From a virus: DNA of 64,000 nucleotides. Position numbers and translations under genes: made by a program. Positions 41,169 through 50,809 of the stretch are shown piece after piece (positions within the stretch are counted from its first letter, which is position 1; each line of letters starts with the position of its first letter). The stretch spans positions 62,001-126,000 of IMG/VR virus record IMGVR_UViG_3300031920_000341; one strand, 5' to 3'. The notes beneath the pieces are model-generated. The model worked only from the letters and a program-made list of their open reading frames with translations, made no database searches and was not told the origin of the DNA.

Positions 41169-44100
41169 ATGAATGTTTTAAATCTAAACTTCTTTGATAG
41201 AGAAGGAAAACCACTTAATTTTGAATATAACATAGATGAAGCAAGATGGGAAGGTGTTATGTACTTCGATCCGTTATCAATAGGACTTTTTGATAATCAA
41301 CATATATTCATTACTGAACTTATTGATACAGTTCATGCTCATCCAATTTTAACTGATACATATGATACCAGTCCAGGTCTTGATATACTTACATTTAATA
41401 TGGAAGAATCAGAAAATAATGAATTTTTTCCATATGAAGTAATTGTAGATGATTCGCTTTCACTTCCATTTTTATCTAAACTTGATTTAGTTATTATTGA
41501 TAATATCCCAGATATTGTTAGAATACCGGCACAGGTTAATATAGCATTTAATCCAAGTGCCGAAGAAGTTACTGAAATGGTATTAATTGGTAAATATGCA
41601 GGAATAGAAGTAATACGAATACAATTATATGGTGAAGGAATTGATGAAGATGAAAGAATGTTAATTTGGGCCAAGAATTTTGGTATAAAATTTAACAAAG
41701 AAGATGCATTGATTTTAAAAGATTACGATTTAGTTGAATCATTACCAGATTGGGAAGTTATTAATAATAAAAGAAAAGAGCTTGTTTTAACAAAAGAAGA
41801 AGTATTTCCATATATAGGAACATATCGTGGCCTTATAAATATGATTGATTTATTTGGTTTTAAAGATACGCTCGAAGTAAAAGAATATTGGTTAAATGTT
41901 GATAAAACATCACCATATTACAATAAATATTTTTTAACGGATATTGTTAATATGGTTAGTACTGGTCAGATTCAAACAGTTAAGTTAATGCAAAAAGACC
42001 GAGATATTAAATTCAGTAATGCATTTCAAAAGACAGGTTTTTTATCATTAGTTTATAGTTTTACAAAAGAAACTGGCGAATATGATGATATAGGATTGCC
42101 AGTAGTTGAATCTACAACTGAATTTACACAGAAGGATATTTTTTATAAGATGAATCGTTTATCAGATAAATTAAAAGATGAATTTTTACCTGTTAATGTA
42201 GCTATTAAAGATGTTATAGGACAATATGTTTATTATACTGCATTTATTTTTAATACTTGGAACGATACTGTTATAATTTATAATACAAGTTTAAATGAAT
42301 ATGCCAATATAATTGCACATCAAGAATTTAATTATGGAATACGTGACTTAAGTGTTTTTAATGAACAAACAAATATTAATGGCGTATTTTTTCCACAGGA
42401 ATCAATAAATGATTCAGGAATACTTCCATATCAGGATGCTCAAATGTATCCAATTGAATCATTGCCTGCAATAATAACAGCTATTGATGCATATTATGAT
42501 TTATTTACATCAACATCACATTATACAATTGATAATAGTATGAATTGGGAAAATAATTATTTGACTGAGGCTAAATCAGGTTGTCCTGTTATATTTGAAT
42601 TAGTTGTACAAGAAATGCAAATTGATGATTTTAGATCAATGCAAATTGATGATTTTGTTGTAAGTAATGAATTATTGGCATATTACACTTGGGAAAATAT
42701 TAAATATAGAGATATTTATGAAATAGAATGGAATGTTCGTAAAGGTGGACCTAATTCATTTGATTTTAAAAGAAGATTATTAGTAAAAGATTTTTATAAA
42801 CTTCCGATATTTTTACCATATGCTGGTACATATGATATTAGTGTAGTCTTATATGATTTACTTGGTGGAACGTCAAGAAAGTTTAAAATGTCATTTACTG
42901 TCGTAGATTCAATTGAACCACAAATAATGGCATTAACTAAGGTTCCTGATATATACAGTACAATAATTAAAGATTATCAGTTTGTTAAAGTTGAGGATTT
43001 AGAAGATTCATATGCATATAATATATTTCCAAATTTTATAAGAGATGAAGATGCATTTACACGACTTGATCCAATATTAATGGATTGGAATTTTTATCGT
43101 AATAGTATGGGATATGCAATGGTATACAATGATGAAATTGATATTCCGGCATATGAATCATTTGCTACAACAACATATTCAAAGAAAAAATACTTTGGCG
43201 TAAACGATTATGCATATTGTTTTAATATGTATTCAAAATCAACAATATCCGAGCTTGAATTTTTAAGACCTATCGATACAATGTTTCATGGACAAACATT
43301 AGCCGGGTTTATATTTCAAAATCCAAATCCGGGCGATATAATCAGATTTACAAGAACAAACTTATTAGTAGATGAACATGGTTATACTGATTATGTAATA
43401 CCAGAGCTTTCTCCATTTACACTTGATAATTTAATAATAGCGTTAAATGCATCAGATCATGCAGCAATTAAATTATTCACATATCAAGTAATAAATGGAA
43501 AAATTCAAGCAGCTGGAAAAGATTATGGTAATGAAGCATATCAAATAGTTGAATTTATTGATAATAGCATATATTCTCCTAGTTCACCTAGTTCTCCTAG
43601 TGAAGGATTAATATCTGGAAATTTATTTACATTTAATTTTCCATATTGGCTTTATAATGAAGATACAATGAATGAGCTTAAAATAGATTACCCTGGGTTT
43701 GATATTGAATCAATGTTTTTATTTGCTCCAATGCACGATAGACTAAGGGGTTACACTGATATTGCTGATTATTGGGTTAGTAATCATAGTATAGAAATTC
43801 AAGATGATATACAACGAGGTCATTTACCATCTATTGTAGATGCTAACTTTTTAACCATGGGTAATATTAAAGCATTTGATTCAACATTTACTATACCAAA
43901 ATTTGCATATGTTGTATTTACGGTAAATAATATAGTAAGCAAGAAGAATTTTGTCTGGAAGATCTATAAAACAGGAGAAACTATACCATATTTCACAGTA
44001 AAAGATGTACCATTTTTAATGTGGGTTTTTTCAGAAATAGGAAGTTTTGATATAGAGGTTTCATTTACAGATTTTAACGGTAACTTAAGTATAACAAAGG

Positions 44101-44192
44101 TTGATAATTATGTAAAAGTTATCACAGCAGAAGATTATAAAAATTATGCAAAAGACTGGTTAGTTACTAGAGCATATAAAAGAAATAAATAA
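41169..44192 (+). CDS. Large baseplate/tail protein with PKD-like domains
   Basis: 1007 residues. N-terminus MNVLNLNFFDREGKPLNFEY. Two Ig/PKD-type segments with 'xWxVxKGGxxxFxxK...PYAGTYDISVVLYD' (residues about 520-590) and 'FVWKIYKTGETIPYF...FSEIGSFDIEVSFTDFNGN' (about 915-985). A short Ser/Pro spacer (YSPSSPSSPSEG) lies near 800. It also holds a 24-base internal duplication (MQIDDF twice). No signal peptide. First of the large structural run; exact T4 equivalent unknown. Confidence 0.75.
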   Translation: MNVLNLNFFDREGKPLNFEYNIDEARWEGVMYFDPLSIGLFDNQHIFITELIDTVHAHPILTDTYDTSPGLDILTFNMEESENNEFFPYEVIVDDSLSLPFLSKLDLVIIDNIPDIVRIPAQVNIAFNPSAEEVTEMVLIGKYAGIEVIRIQLYGEGIDEDERMLIWAKNFGIKFNKEDALILKDYDLVESLPDWEVINNKRKELVLTKEEVFPYIGTYRGLINMIDLFGFKDTLEVKEYWLNVDKTSPYYNKYFLTDIVNMVSTGQIQTVKLMQKDRDIKFSNAFQKTGFLSLVYSFTKETGEYDDIGLPVVESTTEFTQKDIFYKMNRLSDKLKDEFLPVNVAIKDVIGQYVYYTAFIFNTWNDTVIIYNTSLNEYANIIAHQEFNYGIRDLSVFNEQTNINGVFFPQESINDSGILPYQDAQMYPIESLPAIITAIDAYYDLFTSTSHYTIDNSMNWENNYLTEAKSGCPVIFELVVQEMQIDDFRSMQIDDFVVSNELLAYYTWENIKYRDIYEIEWNVRKGGPNSFDFKRRLLVKDFYKLPIFLPYAGTYDISVVLYDLLGGTSRKFKMSFTVVDSIEPQIMALTKVPDIYSTIIKDYQFVKVEDLEDSYAYNIFPNFIRDEDAFTRLDPILMDWNFYRNSMGYAMVYNDEIDIPAYESFATTTYSKKKYFGVNDYAYCFNMYSKSTISELEFLRPIDTMFHGQTLAGFIFQNPNPGDIIRFTRTNLLVDEHGYTDYVIPELSPFTLDNLIIALNASDHAAIKLFTYQVINGKIQAAGKDYGNEAYQIVEFIDNSIYSPSSPSSPSEGLISGNLFTFNFPYWLYNEDTMNELKIDYPGFDIESMFLFAPMHDRLRGYTDIADYWVSNHSIEIQDDIQRGHLPSIVDANFLTMGNIKAFDSTFTIPKFAYVVFTVNNIVSKKNFVWKIYKTGETIPYFTVKDVPFLMWVFSEIGSFDIEVSFTDFNGNLSITKVDNYVKVITAEDYKNYAKDWLVTRAYKRNK
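42615..42656. repeat. Short in-frame direct repeat
   Basis: ATGCAAATTGATGATTTT occurs at 42615-42632 and 42639-42656, a 24-base unit spaced by AGATCA. In-frame, giving MQIDDFRSMQIDDF in the 1007-residue protein. Confidence 0.95.
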
Positions 44193-44199
44193 ATAAAAT
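44185..44199 (+). promoter_or_regulatory. Late-promoter-like box before 318-residue gene
   Basis: AATAAATAAATAAAAT, with 11 bases to the ATG at 44211. Same core and spacing as other structural-gene boxes. It overlaps the end of the preceding gene. Confidence 0.45.
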
Positions 44200-44210
44200 A
44201 ATCATTTAAT

Positions 44211-45167
44211 ATGGCTACGTTTAGCGAATATATTCTACCCATTAAAACTATATTACAGACATCATATATCCCAACTGCATTTGAGGATATGAATAGTAAC
44301 TTTGTATACATCAAAGATTCGTTTGAAGATTTAGTGAACAATTTCGAAATTGATATAACAAATGTTGAAATTGGAAAAACAACACCTATCAGTTTAATGA
44401 ACGCACTTAGGGTTCAAATTGTACATGATACCCCTGTTTCAACATATGGATTTCATTTACGAGAAAGATTAGATTATCCATCATTGGGTTATTTCCGTTT
44501 AGCTGAGGTATCACCTAGTGTACTTGGTACAGAATTAATGGTTGATAATATTACATTGAATGGAACATTAACCGGAACAAGTGGAACAATGTCAGTTCAA
44601 TCAATAACAACATCTGATGCTTTAACAGTGGGTGGAAAAGCATTATTTAATGGACTAGCTGAATTTGATGCAGGCATGAAAGAATCATATGAATATGATC
44701 TTGAGGTTACAGTATCTACAACCGGAACAGTAGCGGCAGGAACATTATCATTAACTAAGAATACTGCAAAATATTTATATTTAACTATTAAATGTGATGC
44801 ATCAACATATACCACAGGAACTGGACAGTTTAGTGCAGGTATGACAAGTTTTAGTATTATACTTGATGTTGCATCAACATTTCCAAGTGAAGAAGGACAA
44901 GTGTTCCATATAATCGTAGCTAATATTATTGATGAAAATGGAGATGATGTTACAGCTGTAATGCCAGTGCCATTTCGATTAACAATGGGATATCAACAAT
45001 CTGCATCACCAGCAACAGCATTATATTATACTGATAGTAGAACATATTTAACATTAATGCCAGATGCTTTAGCACATACAAAATATAAAAGAGTATTTAA
45101 AGTACAACAAATACTTGATGGTACAGATACTAAATTCCAGGTAATAGATGAATATATCGCAACTTAA
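44211..45167 (+). CDS. Virion structural protein
   Basis: 318 residues. N-terminus MATFSEYILPIKTILQTSYIP, then beta-rich with GTLTGTSGTMSVQSITTSDAL (about 120-150), typical for tail-fibre shafts, and a compact C-terminal region (FKVQQILDGTDTKFQVIDEY). Likely short tail-fibre or baseplate component. Has its own late-type box and starts 18 bases after the previous gene. Confidence 0.72.
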   Translation: MATFSEYILPIKTILQTSYIPTAFEDMNSNFVYIKDSFEDLVNNFEIDITNVEIGKTTPISLMNALRVQIVHDTPVSTYGFHLRERLDYPSLGYFRLAEVSPSVLGTELMVDNITLNGTLTGTSGTMSVQSITTSDALTVGGKALFNGLAEFDAGMKESYEYDLEVTVSTTGTVAAGTLSLTKNTAKYLYLTIKCDASTYTTGTGQFSAGMTSFSIILDVASTFPSEEGQVFHIIVANIIDENGDDVTAVMPVPFRLTMGYQQSASPATALYYTDSRTYLTLMPDALAHTKYKRVFKVQQILDGTDTKFQVIDEYIAT

Positions 45168-45183
45168 AATAAAATTATAATAG

Positions 45184-47235
45184 ATGGCTACAACAGCGTT
45201 TATAAAACCAATTCCGAATAATAAGGGTATCTTTTATACATTTAAGAGTGCTGAAGATGATATTATGTCAACTTTTAATCATGATCAGAAAAAATTTAAA
45301 TTTTCTAAATTTGTTTTACTTAATATTCCTCCAATGGGTGTTCCTAATGGAATAGAAAATAAGGTACAATTCTTAGCTCCAGGTGAAACTCCTATGATAG
45401 ATGGTATAAGTTCTACTGACTATAATAAAAATTTAGCAGAAAGTTTTCAGAACTATTGTTTAAACCTTGAAGCATTGTTAATGTCTAGTACTAACTTTAA
45501 TCCAGAACTTAGGCGTACAATAGCAGAACGTACATTTTGGAAATGGTTAAAAGAAACAGGCGCTTTACGTTTTATTGAAACAGATGGAACAGTATCAGAT
45601 GAAGAAAAGGATTATTTAATACTTGGTTCAGAAAAACGATTTACCGAAGAAAAGGAAATTGCAAGTGGTTCACCAGCGGTTACCGAATATTCTAAAGTTG
45701 TTCAATATGTTGGTGAGATTGATGTTGTATTAAGTCGTAAAGGAACAAATGCATATTCAATGATTTATATTTATGTTCCTACTAATGTCGGTAATACTCC
45801 TTATATAATGTTTAGGTCACTTTCTGATGAGAATTATGATGAGGATATGACACTATTAAATAGTGAAGCAGCATATGAGGATATAGAATACTTATCAGGA
45901 AGAAAATATAATGATGTTCATCCATTTAATTTAAACATACATGCTTTTTATGATTTAGATGATGGTTCAATTGATAGTTATATTTCAGCTGGTAGTTCAA
46001 CTCCATCATATACAACAGGATATTGGTTTACTGGAACAAACAATAATGCATATTATACTGATGAAGTTTTTGATATTGCAACTAATCAATGGATTAAAAA
46101 AACAGATGGTGTTAAAACCGTTGAATATTTAAGAAGTAAGTTAGATGGTGTTTTAATAGATTTCACATTAGAAAATTATAAATTAGCAAATGAAAATTCT
46201 GAAATTAAAACATTTGCTCAATTTAATGAATATACAGGAAGTAAAAATTTCCAATATAATGCAATATTAATTTATTACGATATACTTAACGAAGATGATG
46301 AAACCGAAACAGTAACTAATATGTTCGGTATACAATTTCTTAATGAAACAATACCGGTAACATATGAGTATGAAATTCCGGCAATCGATAAGTTTATGCC
46401 AGATATGCTTGCTAAAACAAATGGAAATGCATTTGCACATGTTATTAATATTAAATTTGATACATCTACAAATACAGTTTCAGTTGAAAAATCAATTAAT
46501 GATTATACTGGATTTGGTTTAGATCTTTTTGTTGATGCACTAAGTAATGTTGCATATCTAAATGATGCATTTGAAGAAAACCTTAATTGGATGGTATCAT
46601 TGAATAATGAACTTGATGCAACAAATAATGTAATGTTGAATACAAAAACAGTACAAGAATTAAATGATAGAATTGTAACATTAGAAGATAGTTATAGTGC
46701 AGGTACGGCTTTATTTGATAATACAACAGCCGTAATGAATATGATTGATGATTTATATAAGAAGTATAGTGATATACTTGACGAAGAATCAGTTGATATT
46801 ACGTTTAAATATAACAAACGAGAACTGAATAATTTAATTGATAAAAATCAATCATTCAATCTATCACAAACATATTATGGAAACATAATTGATAATAGTG
46901 AATTGATTTTGGTAAAGTATTCAAATTATTTTAGACATGACTATATTGAAAAAGTGGTCATAACTAATGATTTTAACTTGTACATAAATGATAAACAATT
47001 TAATTGGGAAGATGGACAGTCATTTGAAATAGTATTTCATTCTGAATTTGATTTAGATGGAAAATATTTCAACATATACACTGACTTTAATAACGTTAAA
47101 AACATGGGTGCTGGAAAGTATTTAATAAAAAGTTTAGATGAAACATTTTTTGAGAATTCTAATTTTATGCCTATACTTAGAATTACTTGTGTTGATTCCA
47201 AAAATTTATTGTTTTTTGTAGATAAAATAAGATAA
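45184..47235 (+). CDS. Large baseplate/tail protein
   Basis: 683 residues, beta- and Asn/Asp-rich, no signal peptide. MATTAFIKPIPNNKGIFYTF; middle part has TGYWFTGTNNNAYYTDEVF; the region 490-540 is helical (NTKTVQELNDRIVTLEDSYS). No family recognised. In the structural run; its stop is 4 bases from the next start, so translation is coupled. Confidence 0.72.
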   Translation: MATTAFIKPIPNNKGIFYTFKSAEDDIMSTFNHDQKKFKFSKFVLLNIPPMGVPNGIENKVQFLAPGETPMIDGISSTDYNKNLAESFQNYCLNLEALLMSSTNFNPELRRTIAERTFWKWLKETGALRFIETDGTVSDEEKDYLILGSEKRFTEEKEIASGSPAVTEYSKVVQYVGEIDVVLSRKGTNAYSMIYIYVPTNVGNTPYIMFRSLSDENYDEDMTLLNSEAAYEDIEYLSGRKYNDVHPFNLNIHAFYDLDDGSIDSYISAGSSTPSYTTGYWFTGTNNNAYYTDEVFDIATNQWIKKTDGVKTVEYLRSKLDGVLIDFTLENYKLANENSEIKTFAQFNEYTGSKNFQYNAILIYYDILNEDDETETVTNMFGIQFLNETIPVTYEYEIPAIDKFMPDMLAKTNGNAFAHVINIKFDTSTNTVSVEKSINDYTGFGLDLFVDALSNVAYLNDAFEENLNWMVSLNNELDATNNVMLNTKTVQELNDRIVTLEDSYSAGTALFDNTTAVMNMIDDLYKKYSDILDEESVDITFKYNKRELNNLIDKNQSFNLSQTYYGNIIDNSELILVKYSNYFRHDYIEKVVITNDFNLYINDKQFNWEDGQSFEIVFHSEFDLDGKYFNIYTDFNNVKNMGAGKYLIKSLDETFFENSNFMPILRITCVDSKNLLFFVDKIR

Positions 47236-47239
47236 TTAA

Positions 47240-50200
47240 ATGGCAAAAGATGAAATAACAAAAGTAACGCCTACACATCTAATTACGAAGCTAACATATC
47301 TGTATAGTAATTTACAGGAACTTCTTAATAAATTAGTTGTATCTATGTCTTCATATTCTGAAACTGTTACAACAACATTACAGGCTACTGATGGTACACC
47401 AGAAATATACAATATACCTTCATTAGGATATTTGTTCAACGAAGTTGAAATACTTACTAAGCAGATGGAATCACTCATTAATCTTAATAATGATACATTA
47501 AGTTTAAAGTATACAGACGGAAGCATAAAGAATTTTGAAATGAAAAAATTATCAGCTTTAATTGATGAGCTTGAAGAATTTGCTGAGGTCGATTTGCCTT
47601 TACCTGAAGAATTTAGAATAAAGAATAATTGGTTTTTTGAATCATTTTTAAATCCAATGCTTTATGTTAATGTTAATCTTTCTGATATAATCGGTAATCT
47701 TGATATAGATTCATTTGCGGTTAAACGTGTTATTATTGAAAAAGACAATCAAGAAGCAGGAACATATTTTGATGAGAGTATCAAAGGTCGTGCCGATATT
47801 AATATTACTGAAATATTAAATGAACTAGATAATCAAGGAATTCCATATTATATGGATGATACTATGGTTGACAGATCAACTTCAATCAATAGATATAATG
47901 GTTCATATGCAGTTACACAATTATTAAGTGATACTGCAGTAGTAGATAGTGTTAGTATTGAAAGAAAATTATATAAACTTGACACACTTAAATATTATGA
48001 TTTAATCAATACCGAAAAATCAACTAAATTTTTAGCAAAAGGAGATATATTAATAACTAATAATGATAGCGAATACGAAATTGTTGATATAAACTATGAT
48101 AATAAAATAGTTTATTTGGAACGTAGTTTTGGCACAGATTCCATTGGTGTTGGTGCAAATGTACTTAAAATTAAACCATTGTTATATCGTTCACCTAATA
48201 TACAGATTGGTATTGGATATAATGAAAGGAATATTATATTTATTAAACCAATATCTAAGCTAAGGAATATGTCTGGTCATAATTGGAATAGCGGGGTTGC
48301 AATTTATACAAATGAATTACAAATTAAACTTTCTAATGGTGAACTTATAAATCTATCACAATATTATGATACTTATGTATCTGATTTTAGTTTAATGTTT
48401 AGTAATTTTACTAAAGAATCTAAACTACCAGCTAGTGTTGCTATACAACCAGATTCACCAGTTCTTAATTTAAATAATTTTAATGTTGAATTAGTAAATG
48501 CACATATTAAGAATAGTATTTCAGAAGAAGGCATTGAAAATGATCTTGCAACAAAAGAAAAGCTTGAAAGTGATATTGCAGAATATAATAAAACCATAAG
48601 TGATTTAACAAGTAGAGTAAACAGTACTGAAACACTTAATAAAAGCGAAATTCAAAACCTTGATAAAGATATTAAAAAATCGACTGAAAGGAAAACAAAT
48701 GCAACTAAGCAATTAACTTCTCTTATTAGTCAATTAAATTATAATATCAAGAGTAAACCCAATATGATTAGTAATCCTAAATATAGGTTACGTGGCTTTT
48801 GGGAAATACCAGATCCTAAACAAAGTATGTATGGTGTACAACATGTAGTTAAATTTTTAGTTTCATATAGATACCTTAGTAAAGATGGTGCACCTAATGA
48901 TACTAAACAAATGTCGTATGTTGATAAGACCGGTAAAAGTAATGTTGCATTCTTTTCAAATTGGATTGAAGTAGATACTAAAGCAAGGATTAGAATAAAG
49001 AATGAAGATACTGATATATTTGAATGGCAGGATGAGGATACAAAAAATGCCGAAGAAGTAAATATAAATCAACTTGATATTCCAATTAATAAAGGAGAAT
49101 CTGTTGAAATTCGTATTAAATCAATTTCAGAAGCTGGATATCCGGATAATCCTGTATTTTCTGATTTTTCAGATAGTGTTGTAATAACATTTCCTGAGAT
49201 ATTTGAAATGAAAGATAATGGCGAAGTATTAGTTCAAAAATTATTAATTGATGAATCAGTACTTAATTTCAGTGAAGAGTTAAATGCTAAGCATCTTGAT
49301 TTACATTTAATGAGTGGATTTATTCGCGGCGATCGTTATTATACACATAAATTATCTGATATATTCTCAGGTTCATATGATACAAATGGCGATATACTTG
49401 ATGCTGAACAGAAAATTAGAAAATTAGAAGATAGAATAGTTGCATTAGAAAATGCTCTAACTGGAGCACGTGGCGTTATTAAAGTATCCATTGTTGATAA
49501 CAATGGTAATATTATTAATGTTAACAAAGGAGATACTATTTCATTATTTGCTGGATATTATAGAGATATAATTGAAGATAATACTGGTTTAAATGAAGGT
49601 GACATATTAACTTCGTCTTATGTAATTTCAATTGAGAATACTTCACAAACCCAACTTGAACTTGTTTCAAGACTTGCTGGCGGAATTGATGAAGTAGTTG
49701 AACCATCTCCAAATGCTGATGATTATGGTATAAATAGAAAATATGATAGAACGCCACTATTGGTATCTAGTAATACTATACCAATGTTAGGTGAACTTAA
49801 ACAACCTTCGCCTTGGCAATCTGGTAATGTTAAAAGTCAATTTATATATTCAAGATATAAAGATAATGGTTTAATTAATAATTTATATGAAAATGATAAT
49901 AAATTAAATGATTTAGCCGCATATGATTCAAATGATGTTATGACAACAGTTTCTAATTATGACTTTCTAGGCAATACGCCAAATGGAACAGGAGTAAAGG
50001 TTCCATTTAATGGTTATAACTATTTACCATATGATCCTACATATAGCGATTTTGGTTTATGGAATACAAATACTGATGTTTGGGCAGGAACGCTTTCGAG
50101 CTCGCCTGCCGCACCAGATGGTGGTGGATACTTAAGTGATTTCTGTATTCATAAAGATCACCCAGAAGTCACCGCATTAACCGGTACGCCATCTGATATA

Positions 50201-50809
50201 ACGTTATTCTATCGTCCAACAATGTTAACAAATCAGGCATACTATCCGTTTGCCCATGGTTTACATTTTGAAACAAGTGTACAAGACGATACAAATATAT
50301 TTGGAACTAAATATTATAAACAAATAATTTATAGAACACCAGATGAACCATCAGTTACTATACGTGATAATCATTTTCCAGTTAAGATTGGATATCATGT
50401 TAATGATAAATATTTAATTGGTAAGTATACATGTGGTTCTTATTTGTTTATTGCACCAACTAAATATGATGATATTTCTATTGATGGTAACCATCCAGAT
50501 ATTGCTAAGAAGACTATAGAATATGGTTCTGAAAATGCAATTAATATTCCATTGGCATTTCAATTTAGATGTGTTGATACATTAGGATATGTTGGTGGAT
50601 TTAGTATGGACAGAACTCTTTCTAATGTTGAATATACAAAGAAAATTGGATTTGATATATATGATAGAGCAAATTCTACAACAAACCAATATGGCGATAT
50701 ATTCTCATTTGACGTAGAAGTTAATTGTAAATATAAACAAAAAACTCCAAATATTACACCAGTATCGTTTGTAACCAAAGGTGCAATTAATAAAATAAAT
50801 TACGCATAA
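47240..50809 (+). CDS. Large baseplate protein with coiled coil and FN3-like part
   Basis: 1189 residues. Coiled-coil segments near 430-500 (KEKLESDIAEYNKTISDLTS, KSTERKTNATKQLTSLISQL) followed by an Ig/fibronectin-like region about 510-650 (YRLRGFWEIPDPK, NKGESVEIRIKSISEAGYPD). Further coiled coil near 735 (AEQKIRKLEDRIVALENAL). C-terminus beta-rich. Probable baseplate wedge or attachment protein of T4-type. Stop and next ATG overlap (TAATG). Confidence 0.73.
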   Translation: MAKDEITKVTPTHLITKLTYLYSNLQELLNKLVVSMSSYSETVTTTLQATDGTPEIYNIPSLGYLFNEVEILTKQMESLINLNNDTLSLKYTDGSIKNFEMKKLSALIDELEEFAEVDLPLPEEFRIKNNWFFESFLNPMLYVNVNLSDIIGNLDIDSFAVKRVIIEKDNQEAGTYFDESIKGRADINITEILNELDNQGIPYYMDDTMVDRSTSINRYNGSYAVTQLLSDTAVVDSVSIERKLYKLDTLKYYDLINTEKSTKFLAKGDILITNNDSEYEIVDINYDNKIVYLERSFGTDSIGVGANVLKIKPLLYRSPNIQIGIGYNERNIIFIKPISKLRNMSGHNWNSGVAIYTNELQIKLSNGELINLSQYYDTYVSDFSLMFSNFTKESKLPASVAIQPDSPVLNLNNFNVELVNAHIKNSISEEGIENDLATKEKLESDIAEYNKTISDLTSRVNSTETLNKSEIQNLDKDIKKSTERKTNATKQLTSLISQLNYNIKSKPNMISNPKYRLRGFWEIPDPKQSMYGVQHVVKFLVSYRYLSKDGAPNDTKQMSYVDKTGKSNVAFFSNWIEVDTKARIRIKNEDTDIFEWQDEDTKNAEEVNINQLDIPINKGESVEIRIKSISEAGYPDNPVFSDFSDSVVITFPEIFEMKDNGEVLVQKLLIDESVLNFSEELNAKHLDLHLMSGFIRGDRYYTHKLSDIFSGSYDTNGDILDAEQKIRKLEDRIVALENALTGARGVIKVSIVDNNGNIINVNKGDTISLFAGYYRDIIEDNTGLNEGDILTSSYVISIENTSQTQLELVSRLAGGIDEVVEPSPNADDYGINRKYDRTPLLVSSNTIPMLGELKQPSPWQSGNVKSQFIYSRYKDNGLINNLYENDNKLNDLAAYDSNDVMTTVSNYDFLGNTPNGTGVKVPFNGYNYLPYDPTYSDFGLWNTNTDVWAGTLSSSPAAPDGGGYLSDFCIHKDHPEVTALTGTPSDITLFYRPTMLTNQAYYPFAHGLHFETSVQDDTNIFGTKYYKQIIYRTPDEPSVTIRDNHFPVKIGYHVNDKYLIGKYTCGSYLFIAPTKYDDISIDGNHPDIAKKTIEYGSENAINIPLAFQFRCVDTLGYVGGFSMDRTLSNVEYTKKIGFDIYDRANSTTNQYGDIFSFDVEVNCKYKQKTPNITPVSFVTKGAINKINYA